In this document: in pieces, positions 49,580 through 57,453 of the stretch
Layout: each line of letters starts with the position of its first letter
Numbering within the stretch: the stretch's first letter is position 1
Source: Thiotrichaceae bacterium
GTDB lineage: Bacteria; Pseudomonadota; Gammaproteobacteria; Beggiatoales; Beggiatoaceae
Assembly (NCBI GenBank): GCA_011391085.1
Contig: JAABRD010000001.1
Location: forward strand, 1-64,000
DNA length: 64,000 nt
Direction: 5' to 3'
Notes under the pieces: model-generated
Told to the model about the DNA's origin: nothing
The model's database searches: none
What the model saw: the letters and a program-made list of their open reading frames with translations, nothing else
Translations under genes and position numbers: made by a program

Positions 49580-50763
49580 AATGGCTTATCACGTTATTGC
49601 TAATCTTGATTGTGGCTGTGATATTTACATTATCGGCCCTGATTGACCCTGGTTTCGTCATTATCGGCCGCGGCGGGTGGACGTTGGAAACAACGTTGTC
49701 GATGTTTCTAATTGGACTGGTAGTGAGTTGGTTCCTACTACATCATCTGCTACGCCTGTTAAAGTTCCTCTGGCAATTACCTTCTCGGTTTGGGAAACGC
49801 AGTAGCTGGCAGTTGCAACAACAGGCCCAGACTTCGTTATTACGCGGTGTATTGGCACTGCTAGAACGAGATTGGCAAACCGCAGAACAATCTTTTTTAA
49901 AGGCCGTGTCACCTAACGAATTGTCGATGTTACACTACTTGGGGGCTTCTTATGCAGCTTCTCAAGTGCGAGACCATTCGCGAATGATAAACTATCTGAA
50001 TGAAATAGCGGTCAAGGAGGCACCAGAACAATTGGCGGTGACGTTGTTCACTGCACAGTTACACTGGCAACAACGAAATTTGCCAGCGGCATTGCAAGTC
50101 ACGTTGCGGGCCCATTCTCTGTCGCCTAAAAACGAGAATCTGATCATGTTGTTATCCTTGTATTTACAATTGGCAGATTGGCCGGCATTATTGGAACTGT
50201 TGCCAGAAGTGCGCAAACGTAAGACGTTGCCTGTTGAACAAATTCAACGTTTAGAAAATCGGGCCAGTGTCGCGTTGATTCAATATACGTTGCGAACCAA
50301 TCCTAAGCAAGCGGCCAACTGGTGGTCGCAAATCCCCAAAGCCATTCGGTTGCGTCCTGTGGTATTGAAGGTCTATATTCAACATTTGATTGGTGTAAAG
50401 GAGATGACTGCTGCTGAATCATTGTTAAAGGAGGCTTTGAAATATCATTGGGATGCCGATTTAATTCGGTTATATGGAGACGTGGAAACGCCTCATATTG
50501 TTCAACAAATCAGTTATGCAGAGGGGCTGTTAAAAAGTCACGAGAAGGACCCGGACTTGTTATTGATGTTAGGGCGTCTCTGTATGCGCAATCGGTTATG
50601 GGGTAAGGCACAACAGTATTTGGAAGCCAGTTCTCATCTAGCCCCAAGTCCGGTGACTTATAAGGTGTTGGGGGAGTTATATACACAATTGGAAGAACAG
50701 GGGAAGGCGGGGGAATATTATCGGCGGGGGTTGTTGTTGGCGTTGGAAACTAGCGGTGTCTGA
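49576..50763 (+). CDS. hemY: HemY family protein with TPR domain
   Basis: 395 residues. Two membrane segments at the N-terminus ('WLITLLLILIVAVIFTLSAL' and 'LSMFLIGLVVSWFLLHHLLR'), with 'LIDPGFVIIGRGGWTLETTL' between them, as in HemY. Then a TPR-rich cytoplasmic or periplasmic part ('AHSLSPKNENLIMLLSLYLQ', 'HEKDPDLLLMLGRLCMRNRL', 'VTYKVLGELYTQLEEQGKAG'). Full length. HemY of this type has no enzymatic motif; it is linked to porphyrin metabolism through its operon. It is translationally coupled to hemX and is unrelated to the protoporphyrinogen oxidase also called HemY. Confidence 0.9.
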   Translation: MKWLITLLLILIVAVIFTLSALIDPGFVIIGRGGWTLETTLSMFLIGLVVSWFLLHHLLRLLKFLWQLPSRFGKRSSWQLQQQAQTSLLRGVLALLERDWQTAEQSFLKAVSPNELSMLHYLGASYAASQVRDHSRMINYLNEIAVKEAPEQLAVTLFTAQLHWQQRNLPAALQVTLRAHSLSPKNENLIMLLSLYLQLADWPALLELLPEVRKRKTLPVEQIQRLENRASVALIQYTLRTNPKQAANWWSQIPKAIRLRPVVLKVYIQHLIGVKEMTAAESLLKEALKYHWDADLIRLYGDVETPHIVQQISYAEGLLKSHEKDPDLLLMLGRLCMRNRLWGKAQQYLEASSHLAPSPVTYKVLGELYTQLEEQGKAGEYYRRGLLLALETSGV

Positions 50764-50779
50764 ATTGTGACTTGCTTGT

Positions 50780-50817
50780 GTAGGTTGGACAAAGTGAAAG
50801 CGAAGTTCAACCTACCC
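50780..50817. repeat. GTAGGTTGGA...TTCAACCTACC inverted repeat
   Basis: TGTAGGTTGGAC and GTTCAACCTACC arms with a 14-nt A/G-rich loop, between hemY and the Septu-like operon; a plausible bidirectional terminator. Confidence 0.55.
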
Positions 50818-50829
50818 TCTACTTTGTGT

Positions 50830-51492
50830 TCAAGTATTTTCTGGCAAGAGTTGTTGTTTCATCATCTCAAACGCGGTGAAATATTGAAAAACCGGTTCGA
50901 TGTCTTGTCCCTTTTCTAGTCGTTTGAGTTTGGGTTCCAGATAAGAACGTCGTGAATCCTTCACAGTTCCCAGATTCAATCCCAAGGCGATAATCATGTC
51001 CTCAATGTTCGTAACCAACTGTTCGTCTTTAATCTTAGGATGAGCGTAAAAAACGCCTTCTTTACGGTCATAAGCTAACAGTTTATAAGGGTCATAATCG
51101 GGCGAATCAGGTTTTAGAATCTCATCTACGGGGGCATCTAATTTTGAAGTATTGACTTTATCCAACACGGCAAAGAAATTCTCCCAACTCCAACCTTTAG
51201 TTGTTTTCAAACTATGGTCAAAATGGTCTAGCTGTGCAGAAAAACTGTGTTCTTTTTTGGATTTGGAATCAGCAATGACATATCTTCCGTTTGTGAAATT
51301 ATGAGGTCCATATCTTTCTTCACTCGCAATGAAAGTTTCTGTATAAGCACATAACCCTTTTTGACAATAGAGCAAACTGACCAATACATCTGTGTAGTAT
51401 TTATGGTTAGAACTGTTATACTTAGGATGGTCTTTGATTATTCTTGTCAAAATTGGCCACCCACTGGGCATATTTAGTGGCAAGAATTTCAC
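50830..51492 (-). CDS. ptuB: HNH nuclease-like protein, PtuB-type
   Basis: 220 residues from a GTG that starts 2 nt after the ATPase stop. Homing-type HNH features: 'VSLLYCQKGLCAYTETFIAS' (Cys pair), 'SFSAQLDHFDHSLKTT' (central Asp-His), then 'GWSWENFFAVLDKVNTSK' (the W-x-N...N-x-x-K half). In Septu/retron defences PtuB carries such an HNH and is directed by the ATPase PtuA. The second Cys pair of the zinc knuckle is incomplete ('CQKGLC' then 'KVN' instead of CxxC), so the zinc site may be atypical. Function is inferred from operon context: last gene of a three-gene unit with PtuA. Confidence 0.75.
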   Translation of the reverse strand: MKFLPLNMPSGWPILTRIIKDHPKYNSSNHKYYTDVLVSLLYCQKGLCAYTETFIASEERYGPHNFTNGRYVIADSKSKKEHSFSAQLDHFDHSLKTTKGWSWENFFAVLDKVNTSKLDAPVDEILKPDSPDYDPYKLLAYDRKEGVFYAHPKIKDEQLVTNIEDMIIALGLNLGTVKDSRRSYLEPKLKRLEKGQDIEPVFQYFTAFEMMKQQLLPENT

Positions 51493-51494
51493 TT

Positions 51495-52874
51495 TTATCG
51501 ATCTTTCTCATGGAGTCTCCAAGCCAGTTTTTGTGCCCATTTCTCAAATTCGATTAGCAACCTTTTTCCCTCCTCAGTATCCAACTGATTCTCCTGTTTT
51601 AGCTTGTCAAGTTGAGCTTGTAGCCGAGAAGTCCTCATCAAAGCCTTGTTTCGGTACTGTTCATTACCTTCCACGGCTAAATCAAAAATGCGCAGCAAAA
51701 TGGTATCCCATCGTAAATAGCGAGGGTCAAGAAAATAATTGTCTATATGCCGTTCGCCCGTGTAATAAAGTTCTTGATAAACAGCACCTTGGTCATCAAA
51801 TTTCAGTTCCACTATTTCCCACGGTTCAAACGCCGAGGCTAAAATAGGTGAGTGAGTAGCAAACCAGAACTGCGCTTTGGGCGCGAGTTCGGTACAGTAA
51901 TTAATAATTTCAGTTTGAACATCAGGATATAAGGACCTCTCTGGTTCGTCTATCAAAATGATAGCATGGTCAGTGTTGAGTTGAAACAGTGGAGTTAACA
52001 TCAAAATCACTTGTTTCGTGCCCGTACTCCAGCTACCATAAGGAATTTCACTACCCTTCAAGGATTCAATCTGAATAAATTTCAAATCCTCGATAGATTC
52101 AAATTCAACCGTTGTTTTGACGTTCAGACCAAACTTGTGCAACAGTGGATTTAACTGTTGCGCTAATTTTTCCAGAGGATTAGGATTTTCCAGTTTCCAA
52201 GCTTTATCCGATTCAATAATTTTCTTAATCTCTGGTTTTTCCAGGCCGGTGGCAATAGCGACGGTAAGTTCTTGTCTAAATTTTAGGCTATATTGTACTT
52301 CCTTGACCTTGTAAGCATAGATATTTTTTAAAACATCATCCCAGACTTCTAATATATTGTCTTGTTCAAAATCAAAATAGCGACGCATTTCCGTCTTGAC
52401 CGGCGTCGTATTATTTACAGTTGATTCCACTTTTAAAGCGTCAAGAGGATTAATACGTTTAGAAGATTCCTGAGGAGGCAACAACTTGGTCATTTCCGCT
52501 GGAAAATATATGAACCAGGTGTAACGTTGACGATGTTCACGATAAAGTGTCTTGATTTCCTCTTCAGATTTCCCAGAGGTAGAATCTTTTGCCGACAGCG
52601 ATAGTTTGCCATCTCTGATTTTTAGAGTGAGTTCCACCCCTGGCTCTAACTCCATTGTAGCCATAATTTGTTTCATCTTTGGGTCGAGATAGTTCTTCTC
52701 CAATAGGGATAAACACACCTTCAACAAAGTGGTCTTGCCGGTCCCACTTTGACCAATTAAACAAACTTTATCCAACGCCTGCCCTGCTTTTTCATGTCCT
52801 TTGGGATAAGTCAAGTCTAAGGTCAAATGGTCAAATTGATGGTAATTTGTTATTTCTAGTCGACTAATTTTCAT
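51495..52874 (-). CDS. ptuA: ABC/SMC-type ATPase, PtuA-like
   Basis: 459 residues. 'KISRLEITNYHQFDHLTLDL' start, Walker A 'VCLIGQSGTGKTTLLKVCLS', a family insert with coiled coil, ABC signature-like 'SYGSWSTGTKQVILMLTPLF', Walker B 'HAIILIDEPERSLYPDVQTE' and H-loop 'APKAQFWFATHSPILASAFE'. This is the ATPase of Septu-type (PtuAB) systems and relatives (OLD-like without TOPRIM). With the HNH gene it should recognise phage interference and cut nucleic acid. Its ATG overlaps the stop of a small upstream gene (ATGA). No reverse transcriptase is nearby, so it is not a retron. Confidence 0.82.
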   Translation of the reverse strand: MKISRLEITNYHQFDHLTLDLTYPKGHEKAGQALDKVCLIGQSGTGKTTLLKVCLSLLEKNYLDPKMKQIMATMELEPGVELTLKIRDGKLSLSAKDSTSGKSEEEIKTLYREHRQRYTWFIYFPAEMTKLLPPQESSKRINPLDALKVESTVNNTTPVKTEMRRYFDFEQDNILEVWDDVLKNIYAYKVKEVQYSLKFRQELTVAIATGLEKPEIKKIIESDKAWKLENPNPLEKLAQQLNPLLHKFGLNVKTTVEFESIEDLKFIQIESLKGSEIPYGSWSTGTKQVILMLTPLFQLNTDHAIILIDEPERSLYPDVQTEIINYCTELAPKAQFWFATHSPILASAFEPWEIVELKFDDQGAVYQELYYTGERHIDNYFLDPRYLRWDTILLRIFDLAVEGNEQYRNKALMRTSRLQAQLDKLKQENQLDTEEGKRLLIEFEKWAQKLAWRLHEKDR

Positions 52875-53071
52875 GGTTTTATGTGCTTCAATCCATCCAA
52901 CTCTGCTACAGAAAACTCTTCTGCAATAGCCCTTAAATCTTTCTGAACTTGAGGATCATCAGTCATCAACCGAATTTGAACCGCAAAATATTTGTCTTTG
53001 TTGAATGTGAGTCGCATTATGGTTTTCTGAGGATCGAAATTTCCTCTTGGTTTGAGATTGTGTGCATACAT
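52871..53071 (-). CDS. Small unknown first gene of the Septu-like operon
   Basis: 66 residues from the ATG at 53071 (GGTGAG about 10 nt upstream); a longer in-frame start at 53155 lies in sequence with no ribosome binding site. Sequence 'MYAHNLKPRGNFDPQKTIMR' then 'LTFNKDKYFAVQIRLMTDDP' and 'LRAIAEEFSVAELDGLKHIK'. It looks like a small alpha-beta fold with an acidic C-terminal helix; I do not recognise it. Its stop overlaps the ATPase start by 4 bp, so it is co-translated with PtuA. It could be a regulator or an added sensor component. Confidence 0.6.
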   Translation of the reverse strand: MYAHNLKPRGNFDPQKTIMRLTFNKDKYFAVQIRLMTDDPQVQKDLRAIAEEFSVAELDGLKHIKP

Positions 53072-53238
53072 GACGCTTATCTCACCACTTGATTTTATAA
53101 GGCGGCCAAACGAGGTACTGGAATAGAAAATTAAGACATGGGGAAACGACGACACAAAAGATAACAGTTCTTACACTGTTAATCATTGAGATACCCGAAC
53201 AGGGGCTATAAAGATGGGGGATTACTGCGAGAAAAAAT

Positions 53239-53315
<77 letters not shown>

Positions 53316-53329
53316 TTCACTTGTCATCA

Positions 53330-53358
53330 TATATAAGGTCTAATCAGAAACTTTACAA
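53330..53358 (-). promoter_or_regulatory. Promoter of the initiator tRNA gene
   Basis: On the minus strand, TTGTAA (53353-53358) and TATATA (53330-53335) are separated by exactly 17 nt. They lie 15 nt before the tRNA 5' end, as for a sigma-70 promoter with a short leader. Confidence 0.65.
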
Positions 53359-53362
53359 GACA

Positions 53363-53395
53363 CTTTTTGAAAATTTTTTCAAATTTTTCAAAAAG
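53363..53395. terminator. AT-rich hairpin after the membrane protein gene
   Basis: CTTTTTGAAAA and its inverted partner around TTTTTTCAAATT form an A/T-rich stem on the minus strand downstream of the gene ending at 53474. A terminator is possible; stability is low. Confidence 0.35.
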
Positions 53396-53473
53396 CCTTG
53401 TCTTCTGCGCCTGACAGGATATGTCTTAAAATTGCATGGAAAATTCTAAAACCATTTTTATATAGATTATCAT

Positions 53474-54136
53474 CTATTTTCCATGCAAATAATGTTTATC
53501 ACTAAAGCTACTCACCCATTGCGGGTAATAAACGACCAGGACAGTGACCAAGAGTCCATTGGTAAAGGCTTCAGGAAATAGCATGACAATCATAAATATG
53601 GGTTCGTCACCTAAATTTATCAAGGTGTAGGCCCCACTACTTAGTAAAATTCCCAATCCCACTAGGCGACTGGCTAACATGGCTAACGCACTTCCTGCAA
53701 AAGCCACCACATAAATATAAATAAACAGGTGTTTAGGTAGCCATCTGTAGGCTAACCAGTACATTCCATAGCTGATCCAAACGGGGATGATACCATTGCA
53801 CAAGGTATTGAGGGAATAACTGGCCCATTCTGATTTGCCTTCTAAGGTCAATCCCAATTGGGCAAGGCTAGTGGCCAAAATCGCAAATGGCCAGCCAAAC
53901 ATCAGGGTAAGAGTGGTGACTAACAATAAATGAAATTCCATCCCTGCCGTGAGACCTGCGCTTTGATGCCAAATTAGCCATAAAATCACACAACTCGCTA
54001 ATAAGACATGGGTATCTTCAGAATTTTTGAAATGATACCAGGGCGCCTCTCGGACCGCCCAGAGAAGTATGATAAGGTATAAAATATGACTTGTCCATAG
54101 CCAAGCAGTTGGTAACAGGGAAGCGGGAAAGTTCAT
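53474..54136 (-). CDS. Polytopic membrane protein, COG3235 / CbiM-like
   Basis: 220 residues with about six membrane segments ('WTSHILYLIILLWAVREAPW', 'LLASCVILWLIWHQSA', 'LLLVTTLTLMFGWPFAILAT', 'IPVWISYGMYWLAYRWL', 'LFIYIYVVAFAGSALAMLAS', 'FPEAFTNGLLVTVLVVYYP'). 'SAGLTAGMEFHLLLVTTLTL' and 'DEPIFMIVMLFPEAFTNGLL' fit the uncharacterised group related to the CbiM-type energy-coupling membrane proteins (cobalt/nickel uptake). No ATPase or T-component gene is nearby, so transport of metal is only inferred. Encoded alone, between two hairpins. Confidence 0.7.
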   Translation of the reverse strand: MNFPASLLPTAWLWTSHILYLIILLWAVREAPWYHFKNSEDTHVLLASCVILWLIWHQSAGLTAGMEFHLLLVTTLTLMFGWPFAILATSLAQLGLTLEGKSEWASYSLNTLCNGIIPVWISYGMYWLAYRWLPKHLFIYIYVVAFAGSALAMLASRLVGLGILLSSGAYTLINLGDEPIFMIVMLFPEAFTNGLLVTVLVVYYPQWVSSFSDKHYLHGK

Positions 54137-54180
54137 GTGCTACTATCTATAAATATCAGAAATTACGCAACCATGTCAAA

Positions 54181-54211
54181 GAAACTAAATTTCTTTAAGA
54201 AACTTAGTTTC
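54181..54211. repeat. GAAACTAAATTTCTTTAAGAAACTTAGTTTC inverted repeat
   Basis: Member of the AAGAAACTTAGTTTCTT family, between two minus-strand genes; its position allows a terminator role for the upstream LprI-domain gene, 39 nt after its stop. Confidence 0.7.
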
Positions 54212-54249
54212 TCATCGCCAATCAGGTAACTTACGTTGATCTGGTTTTG

Positions 54250-55653
54250 TTATTCCTGAATCGCATTCAGAATCACTTCTAACTCCGCCACTCTCTCGCG
54301 AGTCATTTTTTCCAAACAACTCCATAAGTCACTTGGAATATTCTTACCCTTCAAAGTCGTTTGCCAGGCACAATTTTTATCGCGAAATTCAAGCCAGGCT
54401 TTTTGGGCCCCCACGAAACTGGTTAAGTTAACAGGTCCTTCTACCTCACTTTCACCTTCTATTTTTAAAGCTTCTTTTAGGCGTTTATATACCTCATTCA
54501 ATTGCTTATCTTGAATTTTATAAGCGACCTGGGACTCCGATTCAACTTTCGGTGGCACCACTGGTGGTGGAGAAGTGACCACTTGGGCTGGCAATGGAGT
54601 TGTGATAATTGGAATAGCAGGTATCCCGATTTGATCTAAATTGATGATTTCTTTCATCAAATTTGGGTTCGCCTCCCACAGAAAACCTACCAATTTGGCC
54701 CGATTCAATGCCTCAATTGGTGATAGATTGCCTCCTCCATTGGCTGGTTTAGGTTCAAAGAGGTACTTCACACTCTCCATATTTTTGAAATGGCAAAGCG
54801 TTTGCCCACTGTATTCCTGAATACCCGCTTCACAATCGACCTGTTCATCTTTAAACAAATCTTTATAGAGGATACCCACTTTAGCACCGCCAGGGGCCCT
54901 GGCTTGTTCATCAAAGATTTCAAGCCGGGCAATTTTCCGCGTGGTTGGGTCTGGAAATATTCTCAATTGCAACTGATTTTGACGATAAAACATCAACACG
55001 TCTATGACCTCTTGCTTATCCTCATTCAGATGCGTCGCCTTTTGGACCGTATAGCCAGACAAGGCCTCTGTTAAAGTAGCCTCGTTAAAATCACTCTCAG
55101 GCGTCAAGGTCCCAACGCTTTGCGGGGTCACAAACAAAATTTTAGATTCCCCTTGAGAAGCCAATAGAGTAAAGCTATCTGCCTGTTTGGTAAAGAAGAA
55201 AAAAACTCCCTCCCAATTACTCAGTATCAGATCATCAGAAATTCTGACAAATTCCCGACTTTTACCCAACCAACTTTCCTCTTTACAACGGATTGTCACC
55301 ACTTCCACTTCAGTTTGGGTGATTCCCAGCCGAGTGGGTTTGACCTTGTAACCCACCAAAAAATATCCTTCCGCATTTTGCATGGATACGTCATAAGAAA
55401 ATTCTGGACATGTCTGCAACTGCGTCATCCCTTCTCGCAACGTAGCCTTTTTCCGCGAACTAAATTCCACCAGCTTGCCTATCCAGTTTTTCGCCTGGGC
55501 TTCATTCATAGCGGGATAACCGATGATTTGGTAACTGATGACTTTCCATACCCCGACCATGGGAAAATCTTTGGTAGGCGAAGTGGCATACACTTCGTGA
55601 GAGAGAAGGATACTTAACCAAGAAATTAACACCATGTTGAAAGATTTTTTCAT
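54250..55653 (-). CDS. Exported protein with C-terminal LprI (DUF1311) domain
   Basis: 467 residues from the ATG at 55653. Signal peptide 'MKKSFNMVLISWLSILLSHE' (cleavage near 'VYA'), so periplasmic. The central ~330 residues are not recognised; they contain 'FPMVGVWKVISYQIIGYPAM' at the start and scattered Cys ('DCEAGIQEYSGQTLCHF'). The C-terminal ~85 residues match the lysozyme-inhibitor LprI/DUF1311 layout: 'LNEVYKRLKEALKIEGESEV', 'VGAQKAWLEFRDKNCAW', 'CLEKMTRERVAELEVIL'. A Pro/Val-rich linker ('PPPVVPPKVESES') separates the parts. Function probably concerns the envelope. Encoded alone. Confidence 0.7.
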   Translation of the reverse strand: MKKSFNMVLISWLSILLSHEVYATSPTKDFPMVGVWKVISYQIIGYPAMNEAQAKNWIGKLVEFSSRKKATLREGMTQLQTCPEFSYDVSMQNAEGYFLVGYKVKPTRLGITQTEVEVVTIRCKEESWLGKSREFVRISDDLILSNWEGVFFFFTKQADSFTLLASQGESKILFVTPQSVGTLTPESDFNEATLTEALSGYTVQKATHLNEDKQEVIDVLMFYRQNQLQLRIFPDPTTRKIARLEIFDEQARAPGGAKVGILYKDLFKDEQVDCEAGIQEYSGQTLCHFKNMESVKYLFEPKPANGGGNLSPIEALNRAKLVGFLWEANPNLMKEIINLDQIGIPAIPIITTPLPAQVVTSPPPVVPPKVESESQVAYKIQDKQLNEVYKRLKEALKIEGESEVEGPVNLTSFVGAQKAWLEFRDKNCAWQTTLKGKNIPSDLWSCLEKMTRERVAELEVILNAIQE

Positions 55654-55777
55654 AAATATAATGACCTTTGATTGATAGATAAGTATGATATTAAAGACAA
55701 CGTTGGGTAGAGTCAAGACTTGAAGGCGGTCAAATTTTTTTACGTTATATCTGTTTCAAAAAGAGGATAATTCATCT

Positions 55778-56425
55778 ATGAAACCCTTTTCTAAATGGAC
55801 CATTGAAGCTGTTGAAGAACAATTTAACCTGACTTGTTCACAAGAACATCCACGTATGACCGAGTGGCTAACTCTTCATGCAGTGCCAGAGGAAGATAAG
55901 CAGAGATTGCCATTGCAAGCGTTGCAACAAAAATTGCTTAATCACGTCTATGATTGGAATGAACAAGAACTCATTGTCTATTTTATAGCCCCCCTGTTAC
56001 ATCTGGTCGACTTTGAACAAGAACATTACCATCCCTTTTTTCAAAGAGAAATCTCCGTCAAATACCATAATGAAATATTGTCAGGCGTGGTTGACTGTGT
56101 CATCGCCCAAGGCAAACGTTCCCCCAAACGCCCGTTCTTCTTTCTCCAAGAATATAAAAAAGAACATGATTCCTCCAATGATCCGTTGGGACAACTGATG
56201 ATTGCTATGGTGGCGGCCCAACAGTTGAATCAACACCAACATCCCGTATATGGTGCTTATGTGATAGGACGCTACTGGCATTTTGTCCTCCTCGATGGCT
56301 TAGAATACGCGGTACACACGGGTTTCAACGCCTCCAAAGAGGAGATTCAAGCCATCTTTGGAGTATTGAAAAATACCAAAGCGATTATTGATAAGATACT
56401 TCAGGAGTCCAAAGCTACGCTTTGA
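55778..56425 (+). CDS. PD-(D/E)XK nuclease-like hypothetical protein
   Basis: 215 residues. Starts 'MKPFSKWTIEAVEEQFNLTC', and the core is 'LSGVVDCVIAQGKRSPKRPF' followed by 'FFLQEYKKEH' — Asp, then Glu-x-Lys: the PD-(D/E)XK arrangement of a nuclease or nuclease-derived protein. Then 'DPLGQLMIAMVAAQQLNQHQ' and 'GAYVIGRYWHFVLLDGLEYA' (strand-rich). The family is common in Bacteroidetes and cyanobacteria and mostly unassigned. The last residues ('LQESKATL') come from a GGAGTCCAAAGC repeat (56403-56432), which supplies the stop. AAAGAGG lies 14 nt before the ATG. Role unknown. Confidence 0.68.
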   Translation: MKPFSKWTIEAVEEQFNLTCSQEHPRMTEWLTLHAVPEEDKQRLPLQALQQKLLNHVYDWNEQELIVYFIAPLLHLVDFEQEHYHPFFQREISVKYHNEILSGVVDCVIAQGKRSPKRPFFFLQEYKKEHDSSNDPLGQLMIAMVAAQQLNQHQHPVYGAYVIGRYWHFVLLDGLEYAVHTGFNASKEEIQAIFGVLKNTKAIIDKILQESKATL

Positions 56426-56432
56426 ATTCCTG
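56403..56432. repeat. AGGAGTCCAAAGCTACGCTTTGAATTCCT palindrome
   Basis: Overlaps the 3' end of the preceding gene; same family as 47431-47459. Confidence 0.8.
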
Positions 56433-56470
56433 GATTTGATGAATTTTATGGAAAAGAGAGAAAATCACAG

Positions 56471-57265
56471 ATGACAAACACCCCCCCTGAACATCCCAAT
56501 ACTTGGGCAGAACGTAGTTTCACACTGGCCAATTTAGGCCGTTTGGAAGAGGCCCTAGCTATTCTTGATCAACTCTTGCAATTGCAACCGTCTGCGCCAC
56601 TGGCCTGGTATAATCGTGGGGTACTATTGGCCAAATTAGAACGTTACCACGATGCTATCACTAGCTATGACCGTGCCTTAACACAGCAACCGCAATTATA
56701 TTTTGTTTGGAACAACCGCGGGAATGCGTATCTGGAATTGGGGCGTTATCAAGAAGCGGTTGCTGGTTATGATCAAGCCATTGAATTACAACCTCAAGAC
56801 CCTCTCCCTTGGTATAATCGAGGTTATGCCTGGCTTAAACGCGGCCAGTTTGAAACGGCTTTGACGAATTTTGAGAAAGCGATTGAGATTGACCCTGATT
56901 ACGCCTTGGCCTGGTATTATCGAGGCAATACTTTTCTCAAACTGGGTCACTATGAGAAAGCCATCGGTTGCTATGACAAAACCATCGACCTTGCCCCAGA
57001 TTACCACGCTGCCTGGCATAACCGTGGTCATGCGTTGTTTCAACTGCGACGGGAGGAGGAGGCCCTTGATAGTTATGATCAAGCCTTGCAACTCCAACCC
57101 GATGATGCTGACACTTGGTATAATCGCGGTAATCTGTTATGTCAGTTAACTTGTTATGAGGAGGCTTTGACCTGTTATAATCAAGCCCTTCAGTATCAGC
57201 CGAACCATCAGCCAGCCAAACGGAATCGAGAATGGGTGTTAGCAGAATGGCGGGTAAAGAACTAA
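56471..57265 (+). CDS. TPR-repeat protein
   Basis: 264 residues consisting of seven 34-residue TPRs: 'EALAILDQLLQLQPSAPLAW', 'DAITSYDRALTQQPQLYFVW', 'EAVAGYDQAIELQPQDPLPW', 'TALTNFEKAIEIDPDYALAW', 'KAIGCYDKTIDLAPDYHAAW', 'EALDSYDQALQLQPDDADTW', 'EALTCYNQALQYQPNHQPAK'. Repeated 'W.N(R)G' motifs between helices are of the type found in many cyanobacterial and sulfur-bacterial TPRs. No other domain and no signal peptide. It lies upstream of the STAND gene, whose TPRs belong to another type (42-residue units), so the two are not obviously related. Confidence 0.85.
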   Translation: MTNTPPEHPNTWAERSFTLANLGRLEEALAILDQLLQLQPSAPLAWYNRGVLLAKLERYHDAITSYDRALTQQPQLYFVWNNRGNAYLELGRYQEAVAGYDQAIELQPQDPLPWYNRGYAWLKRGQFETALTNFEKAIEIDPDYALAWYYRGNTFLKLGHYEKAIGCYDKTIDLAPDYHAAWHNRGHALFQLRREEEALDSYDQALQLQPDDADTWYNRGNLLCQLTCYEEALTCYNQALQYQPNHQPAKRNREWVLAEWRVKN

Positions 57266-57272
57266 ACTCATG

Positions 57273-57356
57273 GTGGACTAGAGGCTTTAGCCGGAGGGCA
57301 TGGCACAGTGATTTCAATTCGGTTCTGCACCCACCGGCTGAAGCCTCTAGTCCACC
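57273..57356. repeat. GGACTAGAGGC inverted pair
   Basis: GGTGGACTAGAGGCTTTAGC and GGCTGAAGCCTCTAGTCCAC arms around GGGCATGGCACAGTGATTTC, a variant of the MITE-like family's centre. Confidence 0.75.
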
Positions 57357-57453
57357 TGTGTTTTGATTGAGGGTTGGCTTTTTCTTTAATTTTAGTGGCA
57401 GCGACATCCACTCAACCTGAAATGCTAGATTTCGTTATGCACCAGTACATTAT

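Noticed and set aside
50830-53155. Retron carrying PtuAB
   Set aside because: No reverse transcriptase gene or msr/msd-like inverted repeats occur beside the ATPase and HNH genes.
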